The position numbers and the translations under genes are program-made. From the NCBI RefSeq assembly GCF_013141775.1, contig NZ_WHOB01000088.1:62001-126000 (forward strand): 64,000 nucleotides of DNA, written 5' to 3'. The DNA comes from Paenibacillus phytohabitans. GTDB taxonomy: Bacteria; Bacillota; Bacilli; Paenibacillales; Paenibacillaceae. The notes beneath the pieces were generated by a model. It had not been told where the DNA came from. It made no database searches and saw nothing but the letters and a program-made list of their open reading frames with translations. This document shows, in pieces, positions 26,694-35,397 of the stretch; within the stretch, counting starts at the first letter, position 1, and each line of letters opens with the position of its first letter.

Positions 26694-27343
26694 ACATCGC
26701 CATGATCAACGGCAGCCCCAAGCCCGTTAACAGTAACTCAGGTATTTTGTTGAAAATGCTCGAGCCGCTTATCCGCACGGGGAATGAACTAACCTACTAT
26801 AATCCGAACAAAAGACCGCTCACCCCTGCGCAATACAGCGAATTGTGCCGTATGGATGTGCTGGTGATTGCCTTCCCGCTCTATGTAGATGCCATCCCTT
26901 CACACTTGTTCAGGCTGCTGGCCACCCTCGAGGAATACCTTAAATCAGAGCAGGAGCAAGAACAGGAAGAACAGGATATCTACGTCTATGCTATGATCAA
27001 CAATGGCTTTTATGAGGGCAGTCAGAATCACATTGCTCTGGATATCCTTAAACACTGGTGCACACGGACCGGTGTTCATTTCGGGCAGGCGCTGGGTCAA
27101 GGTGCCGGTGAAATGCTGGGCTCCCTGGAGAAGGTCCCTCCCGGCAAGGGTCCGCTTAAGAACCTGGGAAAAGCAATGCACAGCATGGCCGCTAATATCC
27201 AATCCAGAAGCGCAGATGATTCTATGCTGTTCAGCCCCAACTTCCCGCGCTTCGCCTGGAAATTCGCCGCGACCCACTCCTTCTGGAATGCTACCGCCAA
27301 GAAGAACGGCTTGAAGAGAAAAGATATACTCAGAAGGCTGTAA
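26690..27343 (+). CDS. NADPH-dependent FMN reductase-like protein
   Basis: The 217-residue protein starts MNIAMINGSPKPVNSNS, the flavodoxin-fold phosphate loop, and then follows the family pattern with VIAFPLYVDAIPSHL. The acidic stretch SEQEQEQEEQD (about 84-94) is an unusual insertion. The cysteine motif of its neighbour is absent, so the two products complement each other. Translation is coupled through an ATGA overlap. The substrate is unknown; a redox stress or quinone-related role under TetR control is inference. Confidence 0.75.
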   Translation: MNIAMINGSPKPVNSNSGILLKMLEPLIRTGNELTYYNPNKRPLTPAQYSELCRMDVLVIAFPLYVDAIPSHLFRLLATLEEYLKSEQEQEQEEQDIYVYAMINNGFYEGSQNHIALDILKHWCTRTGVHFGQALGQGAGEMLGSLEKVPPGKGPLKNLGKAMHSMAANIQSRSADDSMLFSPNFPRFAWKFAATHSFWNATAKKNGLKRKDILRRL

Positions 27344-27443
27344 AATATACTGAACGCACGCCAGTACAAGTATTGATCGTAATGGTTGTTACGCCGGGCC
27401 TTGCGCCATACGTTCCGGGTCGCCGCCCGGCAGCAAAAGTTGC

Positions 27444-27575
27444 TATATAAGCTGAACTTAAGAATGACAGTTAGCCGATTAACACCCCTGTGCCGAGCAA
27501 GGAATTCGCAATAGAGCAGCGCAATAGAGCAGCGCAATACAGCAGGATAGATTAGATTCTTAAGTTCATTCTATA
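27444..27575. repeat. MITE-like element with inverted ends
   Basis: The ends share TGAACTTAAGAAT in inverted orientation (left 27453-27465, right 27556-27568) within AT-rich TATA-like borders. The 132-bp interior has no coding potential and includes repeats of AATAGAGCAGCGC. The same end motif appears at other repeat clusters in the window. No flanking gene encodes a transposase. Confidence 0.6.
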
Positions 27576-27699
27576 ACTCTAGCTGACGTCCGCCTGCGGA
27601 GGCCGATGTAAATGAGGGTACTTTGACGTTGATCCGAATGCGGTTGCAAATACGGTTGCGAATGCGGACACGGTTGCAGATACATCTGCCTATAAAAGT

Positions 27700-27881
27700 A
27701 CAAATGTTGTACGTATTACAACTCGGATACATAAATACCGGGATATTCGTAAGGATTGTTGTAGGAAATACAACAATCCTTCTGCTAAACCGCTTGAAGC
27801 AGGGGAAATGCTGCCTTTTGTACAACAATTCCGGATTTAACCCGCTATCACGAGGGAATTGTTGTATTTCGTGCAAAATTT
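27700..27881 (-). repeat. Four-box element (TTGTTGTATTTCGTACAACAA family), copy 1
   Basis: Read on the minus strand, boxes A-D begin near 27881, 27832, 27781 and 27723. Box C is a near-perfect palindrome: AAGGATTGTTGTA at 27751-27763, five bases, then TACAACAATCCTT. The layout matches copies at 35214-35397 and 56527-56707. Confidence 0.85.
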
Positions 27882-28036
27882 CAGCTAACTATATTGAACT
27901 TAAAAACTGACTGGGGATTACGCTGCACACTCCGGGTTACCGCCCAACAGCAAATGCGGATGTTAGCCTGTGTTGCAGACGATTGCGCCGCAAAGCAGCT
28001 CCTCTAGAGTTAAGGAGTGCGGATGCACATTGCTGA

Positions 28037-28225
28037 ATAGTTGTATTTCGTGCAGTTAAAAGACGGCGAAAAACCGGAAAAGCAGGAATAACTGTATTCT
28101 GTACAATTAAAATAGAGAAAAGTGTCTCTTTATAGCATAGGAGAGTTAAATAAGTGTATAGAGTGCAATTAAACCTCCCCTCGGGCAATAATTGATCATT
28201 TTAGTTGTACAAAATACAGTTATAT
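28037..28225. repeat. Four-unit array (ACTGTATTYTGTACAATTAAAA family)
   Basis: Units start near 28037, 28088 and 28150, with an inverted fourth at 28199-28225. Each has a form of GTATTyyGTrCAATTAAA. This family is related to, but distinct from, the TTGTTGTA boxes and has similar 50-60 bp steps. No gene is seen anywhere in 27344-28429. Confidence 0.68.
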
Positions 28226-28318
28226 AGAACTGGAGTGAGCGTCCAGCAGCAGACAACCTGCAACTTGCTTCCAGTGCAGCGGATGGTACAGCAGCGCTAC
28301 ACTGATCATACATACAAG

Positions 28319-28351
28319 AAGAGCCCAGTCCCCTAACAGGACCAGGCTCTT
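28319..28351. terminator. Stem-loop downstream of the GH28 gene
   Basis: Arms AAGAGCCCAGTCC and GGACCAGGCTCTT pair fully as minus-strand RNA if two G-U pairs are allowed. The T run is on the plus-strand side, so polarity is uncertain. Confidence 0.55.
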
Positions 28352-28429
28352 GTGTATATAGTTTTTTCACTAAGGTCAGAGAGTATCATCCGCTCTTCCC
28401 CCCATATTCCGCCCAATTGATGCCCGACT

Positions 28430-29773
28430 TCATTTCCCCGCCAGTTCCACCGTAACCTGCTCCACCAGCTTCTCCGGCTTCGCTGTGTTCCGCGACCGGC
28501 AGTTGAGAAACTCCACATCTTCCCCGTTCTCAACGTAAAAGGCCGGTCCTTCGTGATTCTCAATACTGACCTGCTGAAATTGCACATCGCGGACATTGCC
28601 CAGGTAGAATCCCCGGCGCTGCATGTTCTCGATGCCTGTCATCATATCAGGATGGCCGGGCACTGCATCTTTCGCCATCGAAATATCAATATTAGTGAAG
28701 GTGATTTCCGATACATACTGCTCGGCAAGCCCGTACAGGAATCCCGCCGCAGCGTGGACATTACGCGCTGTAATATTGGCATAATGAATCCGCCGGAACT
28801 GCGGCGTCTCCTCCGTTACCGGATATGGGTTCTTGTCCCAAACATACTTCTCCTTGCCCCGCGGCCCGCAGAAATAATACAGGTTAAGCGTGAAGGGACA
28901 GATCACATCCTCCATCACAATGTTGCTGACACGGATATCTTCAATGATCCCGCCGCGCCCTCTCCGCGATTTCATGCGGATGCCGCGGTCCGTCTGCTTG
29001 AACACACAATTGCTGATCGTCACGCCCCGGATATCGCCGCTCATCTCACTGCCCAGCACCACCGCACCGTGGCCGTGGACCATGACGCAGTTCGTAATCG
29101 TGATATTCTCGCAGGGAATCCGCTCCTTGGTGTCCTCGGTGCCTGCCTTAATGGCAATGCAGTCATCGCCCACATCGATATGGCAGTTGCTGATGCGGAC
29201 ATCACGGCAGGACTCAGGATTAATGCCATCCGTGTTCGGCGAATCCGCCGGATTCAGAATCGACAGATTATCGATCATCACATTGCTGCAGCCGATCGGA
29301 TTCACGGTCCAGCTGGGTGAGTTGATCAGCTGGACATCCCTGATCGTTACCCGGCTGCAGTTATCGAAGCCGATTAATCTCGGGCGGGGATACTCCAGCT
29401 CTTCCGGGTGGTTCCGGTGCTTCTCCCACCAGGGCGCACCGTTTCCATTAATGGTTCCGCTGCCTGTGATGGAGACGTTGGTCAGATCCGCTCCATATAT
29501 GCAGGCCGCGTGCACCTCCTGCTTCACCCCTTCCCACCGTGATACCACGGCCGGGTAATCCTCCGGATCGGTACTGAAGGACAATACCGCTCCTGCACTT
29601 AAATGCAGCTGAATGTTGCTGCGCAGGCGCACTGCACCTGTCACAAATGTACCGGCCGGAACATACACCGTGCCTCCGCCGGCGCTGTACGCTGCCCAGA
29701 TGGCGTCCGCAATCGCTGCCGTTGCCGGAACCCCGCTATCCCGGAGCGCTCCGTAATCCGCAATATTAAACAC
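28430..29773 (-). CDS. GH28 polygalacturonase-like glycosidase
   Basis: This 447-residue right-handed beta-helix enzyme has the GH28 signatures: NTDG with Asp182, GDD with Asp203 and Asp204, HGHG with His235, and a R-I-R-x-K segment near 263-268. These residues hydrolyse galacturonide bonds, in polygalacturonan or rhamnogalacturonan. There is no signal peptide, so it likely acts on imported oligomers in the cytoplasm. The start is GTG behind AGGAGGCGCGCA. It is the last gene of the transporter-GH105 cluster. Specificity between galacturonan and rhamnogalacturonan is not decidable by eye. Confidence 0.94.
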   Translation of the reverse strand: MFNIADYGALRDSGVPATAAIADAIWAAYSAGGGTVYVPAGTFVTGAVRLRSNIQLHLSAGAVLSFSTDPEDYPAVVSRWEGVKQEVHAACIYGADLTNVSITGSGTINGNGAPWWEKHRNHPEELEYPRPRLIGFDNCSRVTIRDVQLINSPSWTVNPIGCSNVMIDNLSILNPADSPNTDGINPESCRDVRISNCHIDVGDDCIAIKAGTEDTKERIPCENITITNCVMVHGHGAVVLGSEMSGDIRGVTISNCVFKQTDRGIRMKSRRGRGGIIEDIRVSNIVMEDVICPFTLNLYYFCGPRGKEKYVWDKNPYPVTEETPQFRRIHYANITARNVHAAAGFLYGLAEQYVSEITFTNIDISMAKDAVPGHPDMMTGIENMQRRGFYLGNVRDVQFQQVSIENHEGPAFYVENGEDVEFLNCRSRNTAKPEKLVEQVTVELAGK

Positions 29774-29831
29774 TGCGCGCCTCCTTTCTACTAATCCACT
29801 GCTGGTCCAGGTAATCCACTGCCGGTCCAGG

Positions 29832-29936
29832 CAGCCTCAAGCTTTGCTGCGCTTTCCGCCGGATACAGCCACTTCAAACTCCACTACGATTCTGCCGAAC
29901 CGCCAGCCTCAGGCTCTGCTACACTTTGGCCGGGTA
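29832..29936 (-). repeat. Duplicated GH105 gene end
   Basis: Two imperfect 33-34 bp copies lie at 29832-29865 and 29904-29936, 72 bp apart. The second overlaps the last codons and stop of the GH105 gene, and the first lies downstream of it. A small direct duplication of TAATCCACTG-type sequence occurs nearby at about 29793-29829. Confidence 0.65.
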
Positions 29937-31034
29937 CAACGCCTGCATCTCCACACAGGCCATCACCAGCGCCCCTACTCCGTGCAGGTCATTGCTGACC
30001 TTCGGGCGGGTTACATAGTTACGGTAATCCCCTGCTGAGGTCCCGATGCAGATATCCGGCAGAATCAGCCGGTCCTGCTCATCCCACTCCAGCACCTGAA
30101 TTAAGCCTTCGTAGCCTTTCCGTGCCGCCGCTGCAGCTGCAGCTTCAGCCTCCGCCGATAGAATGCCCAGCTTCACCGCTTTGGCAATCGTGTAGACGAA
30201 CAGGCAGGAGCCGGAGGTCTCCAGCCAGTTATCCGGCTCATTTCCCTTATCGACCACCTGATACCAGAGACCGCTCTGCGGGTCCTGATAGCGGATCAGC
30301 GCCTGCACGAAGCCGCTCAGCTCGGTTGCCAGCTCCGCGCGCCCCGGATCCTTCTCCGGCAGCTCATCCATAAACTGCGAGAGCGCCAGCCCGTACCAGC
30401 CAAGCGACCGGCTCCAGAACTCCGGCGAGCAGCCGGTTTCCGGATTCGCCCATGGCATACGGCGGCTCTCATCCCAGGCATGGTAGAGCAGGCCGGTAGT
30501 CTCGTCTTTCATATATTTGCGCATCAGCCGCTCCTGGTGCAGCACCGCTGCACGCAAGTCTTCTTCACCATAAGCGTTCGCATATTTCAGAGAGAAGACT
30601 CCGGCCATATACAGCCCGTCGAGCCACATCTGATTCGCATATTTGTCCTTATGCCAATAGCCGCCTTCGGAGGTTCTGTTCAGCGTCCGCAGCAGATTCC
30701 TGAGCTTAGCCGCAGCCTCCCGGTACTTCAGCTTGCCGGTCCGTTCATGCAGCGTGAAGAGCAGCAGCCCCGCTTGTACGGCATCCAGCTCATCCCGGGC
30801 AAAATAGAAATTGCCGTATTCATCTACCAGATCATCCACATACTGCTGGATGTATTCGATATAGCGGTCCTCTTGGACAGCCTCCCACAGCAGCTCCATC
30901 CCGCATAGAAACACGCCTTGGTGATAATGCCAGCGGTGCGCAGGCGGAAGCTCCCCCGCTTGATACGTATCCATCAAAGAATCACAGGCCTTTTGCGCCC
31001 ATTCTAAAGGTGTTTGCGGCAGACTGCCTATCAT
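29919..31034 (-). CDS. GH105 unsaturated rhamnogalacturonyl hydrolase
   Basis: This 371-residue alpha/alpha-barrel enzyme resembles B. subtilis YteR and YesR. Asp139 in NQMWLDGLYM corresponds to the catalytic aspartate, and Asp84 in RDELDAVQAG is the second conserved acid. It removes the unsaturated galacturonate left at the non-reducing end by rhamnogalacturonan lyases. There is no signal peptide, so it is cytoplasmic. An AAAGGGG site precedes the ATG. It lies directly after the two permeases, as ytePR-type loci do. Confidence 0.95.
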   Translation of the reverse strand: MIGSLPQTPLEWAQKACDSLMDTYQAGELPPAHRWHYHQGVFLCGMELLWEAVQEDRYIEYIQQYVDDLVDEYGNFYFARDELDAVQAGLLLFTLHERTGKLKYREAAAKLRNLLRTLNRTSEGGYWHKDKYANQMWLDGLYMAGVFSLKYANAYGEEDLRAAVLHQERLMRKYMKDETTGLLYHAWDESRRMPWANPETGCSPEFWSRSLGWYGLALSQFMDELPEKDPGRAELATELSGFVQALIRYQDPQSGLWYQVVDKGNEPDNWLETSGSCLFVYTIAKAVKLGILSAEAEAAAAAAARKGYEGLIQVLEWDEQDRLILPDICIGTSAGDYRNYVTRPKVSNDLHGVGALVMACVEMQALYPAKV

Positions 31035-31080
31035 TGTTATACCCCTTTCATATTTCAGAATACCCGGCCTGCCCTCAGCA

Positions 31081-31956
31081 TCAGCCCTTCATCGAGCCCA
31101 GCATCGCGCCTTTGGCGAAATGCTTCTGCAGGAACGGATACACCATCAGAATCGGCAGCGTTGCTACCACGATAACAGCCATTTTGATCGTCTGATCCGG
31201 CGGCGGAACCGTGCCATCGAGTGTTGCACTGTGATCCATCCCGCTCGCCAGGACGACAATCTGTCTCAGCAGGACCTGAATCGGCCACTTGGCGCTGTTA
31301 TCCAGATACAGAATGGCGCTCATATAAGTGTTCCAGTAGGTCACGGCGTAGAACAGGGAGATGGTCGCAATCGCCGGCAGCGACAAAGGCAATACGATTT
31401 TGAACAGAATGCCGAAGTCGTTACAACCGTCGATTTTGGCCGATTCCTCCAGCCCTTCAGGAATATTCTGAAAGAAGTTCTTCAGGATAATCATATTGAA
31501 GGCACTGATCGCCGACGGGAGAATTAATGCTGAATACGAGTCAATCAGGCCCAGCTCTTTGACCACCAGGAACGTCGGAATCATTCCGCCGTGGAACAGC
31601 ATCGTGAACACCACCAGGAAGTTAAACACCCGGCGTCCGTCCAGATCCCTGCGGGAGAGACCATAAGCCATCAGCGACGTAATGAACATACTGAACAAAG
31701 TCCCTATAAGCGTTACCCCGATCGACACACCTAGGGCTCTGAAGATCGTATTCGTTGAGAAAATAAATTTGTAAGCCTCCAGGCTCCACACTTTCGGAAT
31801 CAGTACAAATTTGTTAGCGGCCAGCTCAGCGCTGGTTGTGAAGGAGCCTGCTACTACATGGACAAACGGAAGCACCGTTATCAGAGCGATGAGTGCAAGC
31901 AGTGTAAAGTTGACAGCGGAGAATATTCTGCCGCTAATCGTACGGTCTTCTACCAT
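31081..31956 (-). CDS. YtcP-type sugar ABC permease
   Basis: This 291-residue permease is of the Lpl/Ytc branch of CUT1 systems. Six helices are evident, with the ATPase-contact loop EESAKIDGCNDFGILFKIVL. The C-terminus KHFAKGAMLGSMKG is the conserved end of YtcP/LplC proteins. GGGAGGAATTGAA precedes the ATG. It pairs with the permease 21 bp upstream, and the presumed substrate is a rhamnogalacturonan disaccharide from the pectin enzymes downstream. Confidence 0.95.
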   Translation of the reverse strand: MVEDRTISGRIFSAVNFTLLALIALITVLPFVHVVAGSFTTSAELAANKFVLIPKVWSLEAYKFIFSTNTIFRALGVSIGVTLIGTLFSMFITSLMAYGLSRRDLDGRRVFNFLVVFTMLFHGGMIPTFLVVKELGLIDSYSALILPSAISAFNMIILKNFFQNIPEGLEESAKIDGCNDFGILFKIVLPLSLPAIATISLFYAVTYWNTYMSAILYLDNSAKWPIQVLLRQIVVLASGMDHSATLDGTVPPPDQTIKMAVIVVATLPILMVYPFLQKHFAKGAMLGSMKG

Positions 31957-31977
31957 TTCAATTCCTCCCGCGGCATT

Positions 31978-32946
31978 TTAATAAACGCCTTCTTCTCCTA
32001 TTTTCTTGGATACCTTGTTGACGGTCATCACCATGATCAGACCCACGATCGACTTGAAGAAGCCGATGGCTGTACTATAGCTGAACTGCCCTTGCCGCAG
32101 CCCGGCGGTGTAGACATACGTATCGATAATTTCCGCAACTTCCCGGTTCATGGAATTGAGCAGCAGATAGACGTGTTCGAATCCAAGATCGAGAACGGAA
32201 CCGATTTTCAGAATAAACAGGGTAATGATAACTCCGCGGATCGCCGGCAGTGTAATATGCCAGACTTGTCTGAGCCTTCCGGCTCCGTCCATACGCGAAG
32301 CTTCATAGAGCCCGGGATCGATCGCAGCGATAGAAGCCAGATAGATAATCGTTCCCCAGCCCGCTTCCCGCCAGATGACCTGAATGATGTACATCGGTCT
32401 GAACCAGCCGGGACTCAGCAGGAAATTGATTTTGGAGAATCCGAAGTAGGCCAGCAGTTCGTTGATAATCCCCCCGTCCATCGTCACCATGACGAAGGAA
32501 ATCGAAACGACGATAACCCAGGACATGAAGTGAGGCAGGTAGACCAGGGTCTGGAAGAATCTTTTGAAGAAAGTGCCTCTGAGTTCATTGAGCATTAATG
32601 CGAGAATAATCGGAATCGGAAAATAAATCAGAATATTCATCCCGAACAGAATCAGGGTATTCCCCAGAATGTTCAGGAAATCGGGTTCGGTGAACAGCCG
32701 GCTGAAATGCTTCATTCCAACCCACTCGCTCCCCGAAATCCCTTGATAAGGCTTGTAATCCTGGAAGGAGATAATCAGTCCGTACATCGGCAAATATTTG
32801 AAGATAATGAAATACAGCACTCCGGGGATCAGCATCACATAGAGTAGCTTGTTTCTCCACAGCCTTTTCTTAAGCTCACTGCTGCTCTTATAGCTCTTAG
32901 GCTTTGGTTCGGGAACTACGCGGGGCTGGGCGGTAACTTCCTGCAT
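31978..32946 (-). CDS. YteP/LplB-type sugar ABC permease
   Basis: This 322-residue permease starts with a long cytoplasmic tail rich in Lys, Pro and Ser before the first helix (LLYVMLIPGVLYFIIFKYLPMYG). The EASRMDGAGRLRQVWHITLP loop contacts the ATPase. Its ending, SKKIGEEGVY, fits the LplB group. A strong terminator-like hairpin lies between it and the binding-protein gene upstream, likely giving more binding protein than permease. Confidence 0.95.
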   Translation of the reverse strand: MQEVTAQPRVVPEPKPKSYKSSSELKKRLWRNKLLYVMLIPGVLYFIIFKYLPMYGLIISFQDYKPYQGISGSEWVGMKHFSRLFTEPDFLNILGNTLILFGMNILIYFPIPIILALMLNELRGTFFKRFFQTLVYLPHFMSWVIVVSISFVMVTMDGGIINELLAYFGFSKINFLLSPGWFRPMYIIQVIWREAGWGTIIYLASIAAIDPGLYEASRMDGAGRLRQVWHITLPAIRGVIITLFILKIGSVLDLGFEHVYLLLNSMNREVAEIIDTYVYTAGLRQGQFSYSTAIGFFKSIVGLIMVMTVNKVSKKIGEEGVY

Positions 32947-32988
32947 GATTCTCTTCCTTTCTCTGTAAATTCTTCTATATTTGAAAAA

Positions 32989-33020
32989 AAGGCTGCCGAA
33001 GCGCTAAGCCAAGCAGCCTT
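32989..33020 (-). terminator. Intra-operon terminator or attenuator
   Basis: On the minus strand AAGGCTGC pairs with GCAGCCTT, followed by seven T residues. It sits between the binding-protein gene and its permease genes, so partial termination would set their ratio. Confidence 0.85.
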
Positions 33021-33062
33021 CTTTCATGTGTTCAGAGCGCAGTCAGAGCTGCGGCGTTCTGC

Positions 33063-34622
33063 TTATTTTTTGTACGCGGCATTGTATTCTTCGATGATTT
33101 GAGCCCCGCCCCGGCTCTTCCAGCTCTCGACTTCTTTCTCGAAACCGGCTTTATCGAGCTGGCCATACATGTATTTATAAGTGGCATCCGTAATGATCTG
33201 CTGAAGCTCAACACCCTTGGACGTATAGGTTGCCGAATCCAGCGCCGCCGTAGGATCTGCGACCCCAACCTTCACATTCTCCAGCACCAGCTCTTCCGCA
33301 TGAATGCGGCCCGGCAGCACGTTCAGACTCTGGTACATGCCGTTCGTTTCGTATTCGCCGATTACGCTGTCCTTGAATCCTTTGACTTCACGTTCGATCA
33401 GCTCTTTATTATCTGTTGCTTTGGCTTTGCCGTCTTCCACGGTATAGTGTGTTCCTTCAATCCCCCAGTACATCAGGTTGGAGACTTCAGGAGTCATCAT
33501 GTAATCAAAGAACTTCAGAATCTTCTTCAGCTCTGCTTCATCCTTAACCGCTGATTTCGGGAACAGCACTACGTTGTTATAGCCGGGAATCATCCACTGG
33601 GCGAACTTGCCGTCAGGTCCGGCCACCATACTGTGTGTGTCCAGCACAGCATCCGGAACGTTCTTGATCAGGTCCTTGTTCAGGGAATCGATATCCTGCA
33701 TGGAACCGCCGATATATAGTCCTGCTTTGCCACTGGTGAACATATTTACCGCATCCGTTTTACTGGTTGCTGCAAAGTCCTGGTTCATGTATCCGCCGTC
33801 ACGCAGGTTTTTGAAGAAATCCATAGTGTCAAAGTACTGCGGGAAGGTGAATTCCGGTGCCAGCTGGCCGTCCTTCTCCGCCCAGTTGTTCGGTGTGCCG
33901 AACCAGGAAGAGACGGTTTTGAACGCACCGTACACCAGCTCATTGCGGTCAACCACCCCGATCGTGTCTTTTACACCGTTGCCGTCAGGGTCCTGCTCCG
34001 TGAAGGCTTTAGCCATTGCGAACAGTTCCTCGGTATTGGCCGGTGCTGCGAGTCCCAGCTTATCCGCCCAGTCCTTCCGGTAGATAATCCCCTGGCGGGC
34101 CAGCGGACGGCCGATATACAGGGTATACAGCTTGCCGTCTACCTTGGTGTTATTGAGGATTTCCGGTTTCAGCTTGTTCAGGTTGGGGAATTCGCTGAGG
34201 AGCGGCCCGATCTCCCAGAACTGTCCGTCCTTGATCGCTTCCTTCATCTGCAGGAAGGTCGTCTGATTCTTCAGATAGGTAACCTGCGGCAGTGAGCCTG
34301 TGGCGAAGGAGGAGTTCAGCTTCTCTTCATAGGTATCCGCCGGGAAAAACTGATAAGTCAGCTTCGTATTCGTTAATTTCTCCACTTCCGTCTTGATCGT
34401 GTCCGGTGGAGTATCTGTCGTGTTCAGCGGGAGCATGATTTTGATCTCTGTCGGCTTCTCCGGTTCTGCTGCCGGCTCTGTAGCCGCTGCCGTGTTGGTT
34501 CCGGTGCTTGCACCTGGATCTTTGGTTGCCGCCGCCTCATTATTGTTGTTGCCGCCGCATGCGGACAGCATGCTGAGTGTCAGCAGCGAGCTGAGGAGCA
34601 GGGTGAAGGATTTTTTCGTCAT
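33063..34622 (-). CDS. YtcQ/LplA-type sugar-binding lipoprotein
   Basis: The 519-residue protein has a lipoprotein signal (lipobox LSAC) and a linker rich in Asn, Ala and Thr. The large LplA-type fold that follows includes KVDGKLYTLYIGRPLARQG and a Ca-binding-like loop DPDGNGVKD. It would bind pectin-derived oligosaccharides for the two permeases downstream. GGAGG precedes the ATG. It resembles the orphan binding protein at 37985-39514 closely along its length (FWEIGPLL, FGTPNNW). An inverted repeat CTTGTA/TACAAG lies just upstream. Confidence 0.94.
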   Translation of the reverse strand: MTKKSFTLLLSSLLTLSMLSACGGNNNNEAAATKDPGASTGTNTAAATEPAAEPEKPTEIKIMLPLNTTDTPPDTIKTEVEKLTNTKLTYQFFPADTYEEKLNSSFATGSLPQVTYLKNQTTFLQMKEAIKDGQFWEIGPLLSEFPNLNKLKPEILNNTKVDGKLYTLYIGRPLARQGIIYRKDWADKLGLAAPANTEELFAMAKAFTEQDPDGNGVKDTIGVVDRNELVYGAFKTVSSWFGTPNNWAEKDGQLAPEFTFPQYFDTMDFFKNLRDGGYMNQDFAATSKTDAVNMFTSGKAGLYIGGSMQDIDSLNKDLIKNVPDAVLDTHSMVAGPDGKFAQWMIPGYNNVVLFPKSAVKDEAELKKILKFFDYMMTPEVSNLMYWGIEGTHYTVEDGKAKATDNKELIEREVKGFKDSVIGEYETNGMYQSLNVLPGRIHAEELVLENVKVGVADPTAALDSATYTSKGVELQQIITDATYKYMYGQLDKAGFEKEVESWKSRGGAQIIEEYNAAYKK

Positions 34623-34643
34623 TCCTTTTTGACCTCCGTTTAA

Positions 34644-34660
34644 CTTGTATTGGTTACAAG
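34644..34660. promoter_or_regulatory. Inverted repeat upstream of the YtcQ-type gene
   Basis: CTTGTA and TACAAG are separated by five bases, 22 bp upstream of the start codon. This is a possible operator or mRNA hairpin; the partner is unknown. Confidence 0.4.
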
Positions 34661-34789
34661 CCTCACATTACAGTCCACGGAGGATTACGAATACAATCAT
34701 TTACTCATAAAGGCGCGCTGGGGCTGGGGGTGTGGGTTAATGATTATCGTGTGATGGGGGGAGGGGGATATACATTGGGAAAACCACTT

Positions 34790-35107
34790 GGGAGCGGCGG
34801 CGGGCGGGACTGCGTGAGCTTTGGACTTCCGGCCGCTGTTAGGTTTGGATTTCTTGATTCGGACCGCTGCTTGCGGTAGAAATCCAAACCTAAAGGCGGA
34901 CGCTATCGCTCCTACAGTTCCAAACCTCCCTCCGTCCCTTTCTGCCGCTCCACGGGTGGGCCCTTTCAATGTATATCCTTGAAAGGGGAAGCAAAGTGCA
35001 TGTCCCGCCGCTTCGCTCGCGGCGGGGCTGGGATTTGAGTGCTGAGGGTAGAACCTATGGAGCTGGGAATAGATCGGCAGGGCTGGGGAGCGGCGGCGGG
35101 CGGGACT
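34790..35107 (+). repeat. 22-bp G-rich direct repeats and hairpins
   Basis: GGGAGCGGCGGCGGGCGGG followed by ACT occurs at 34790-34811 and 35086-35107, framing copy 2 of the structured element. Between them are the inverted repeats CCCTTTCAA/TTGAAAGGG (34961-34987) and CCCGCCGC/GCGGCGGG (35004-35026). No coding sequence is supported in 34623-35671. Confidence 0.75.
34814..34937 (-). repeat. Structured dispersed element, copy 2
   Basis: Reverse-complement copy of 10981-11108. The inner ACCGC/GCGGT stem is kept. The outer arms are AGGTTTGGATTTCT and AGAAATCCAAACCT, different from copy 1 but still complementary. TTTGGAACTGTAGGAGCG and CAGCGGCCGGAAGTCCAAA are conserved at the borders. Confidence 0.85.
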
Positions 35108-35213
35108 TGATTAAGAACTGGAAATAGTGTGTTAAGGACGGGGATGAAGGAGCGCCGGGGTTATGATTAGAGCTGCAGAGGGGAACGGGAGGTGAGCAAA
35201 CACATTATTACTC

Positions 35214-35397
35214 AAAAATCCTGCACCAAATACAACATTTCCTTCAATAAACTGGCCGAATTTCAAAATTGTTGTACAGAATGCAGCATTTCTCCTCCAA
35301 CTGGCGGCACAGCGGGGAAATTCTTGTATTTCGTACAACAATCCTTCGGATTACCCGGATATCTGTGAACCAAAGTTGTATTTCGTACAACAATTTT
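35214..35397 (+). repeat. Four-box element, copy 2
   Basis: Boxes A-D begin at 35214, 35264, 35314 and 35371, steps of 50, 50 and 57 bp. Box C includes TTCTTGTATTTCGTACAACA and box D AGTTGTATTTCGTACAACA. Sequences between boxes are diverged from the other copies. Confidence 0.85.

Noticed and set aside
27344..28429. Short frames in the gene-free block
   Set aside because: They are built from repeat elements, lack ribosome sites, and show no recognisable protein pattern.
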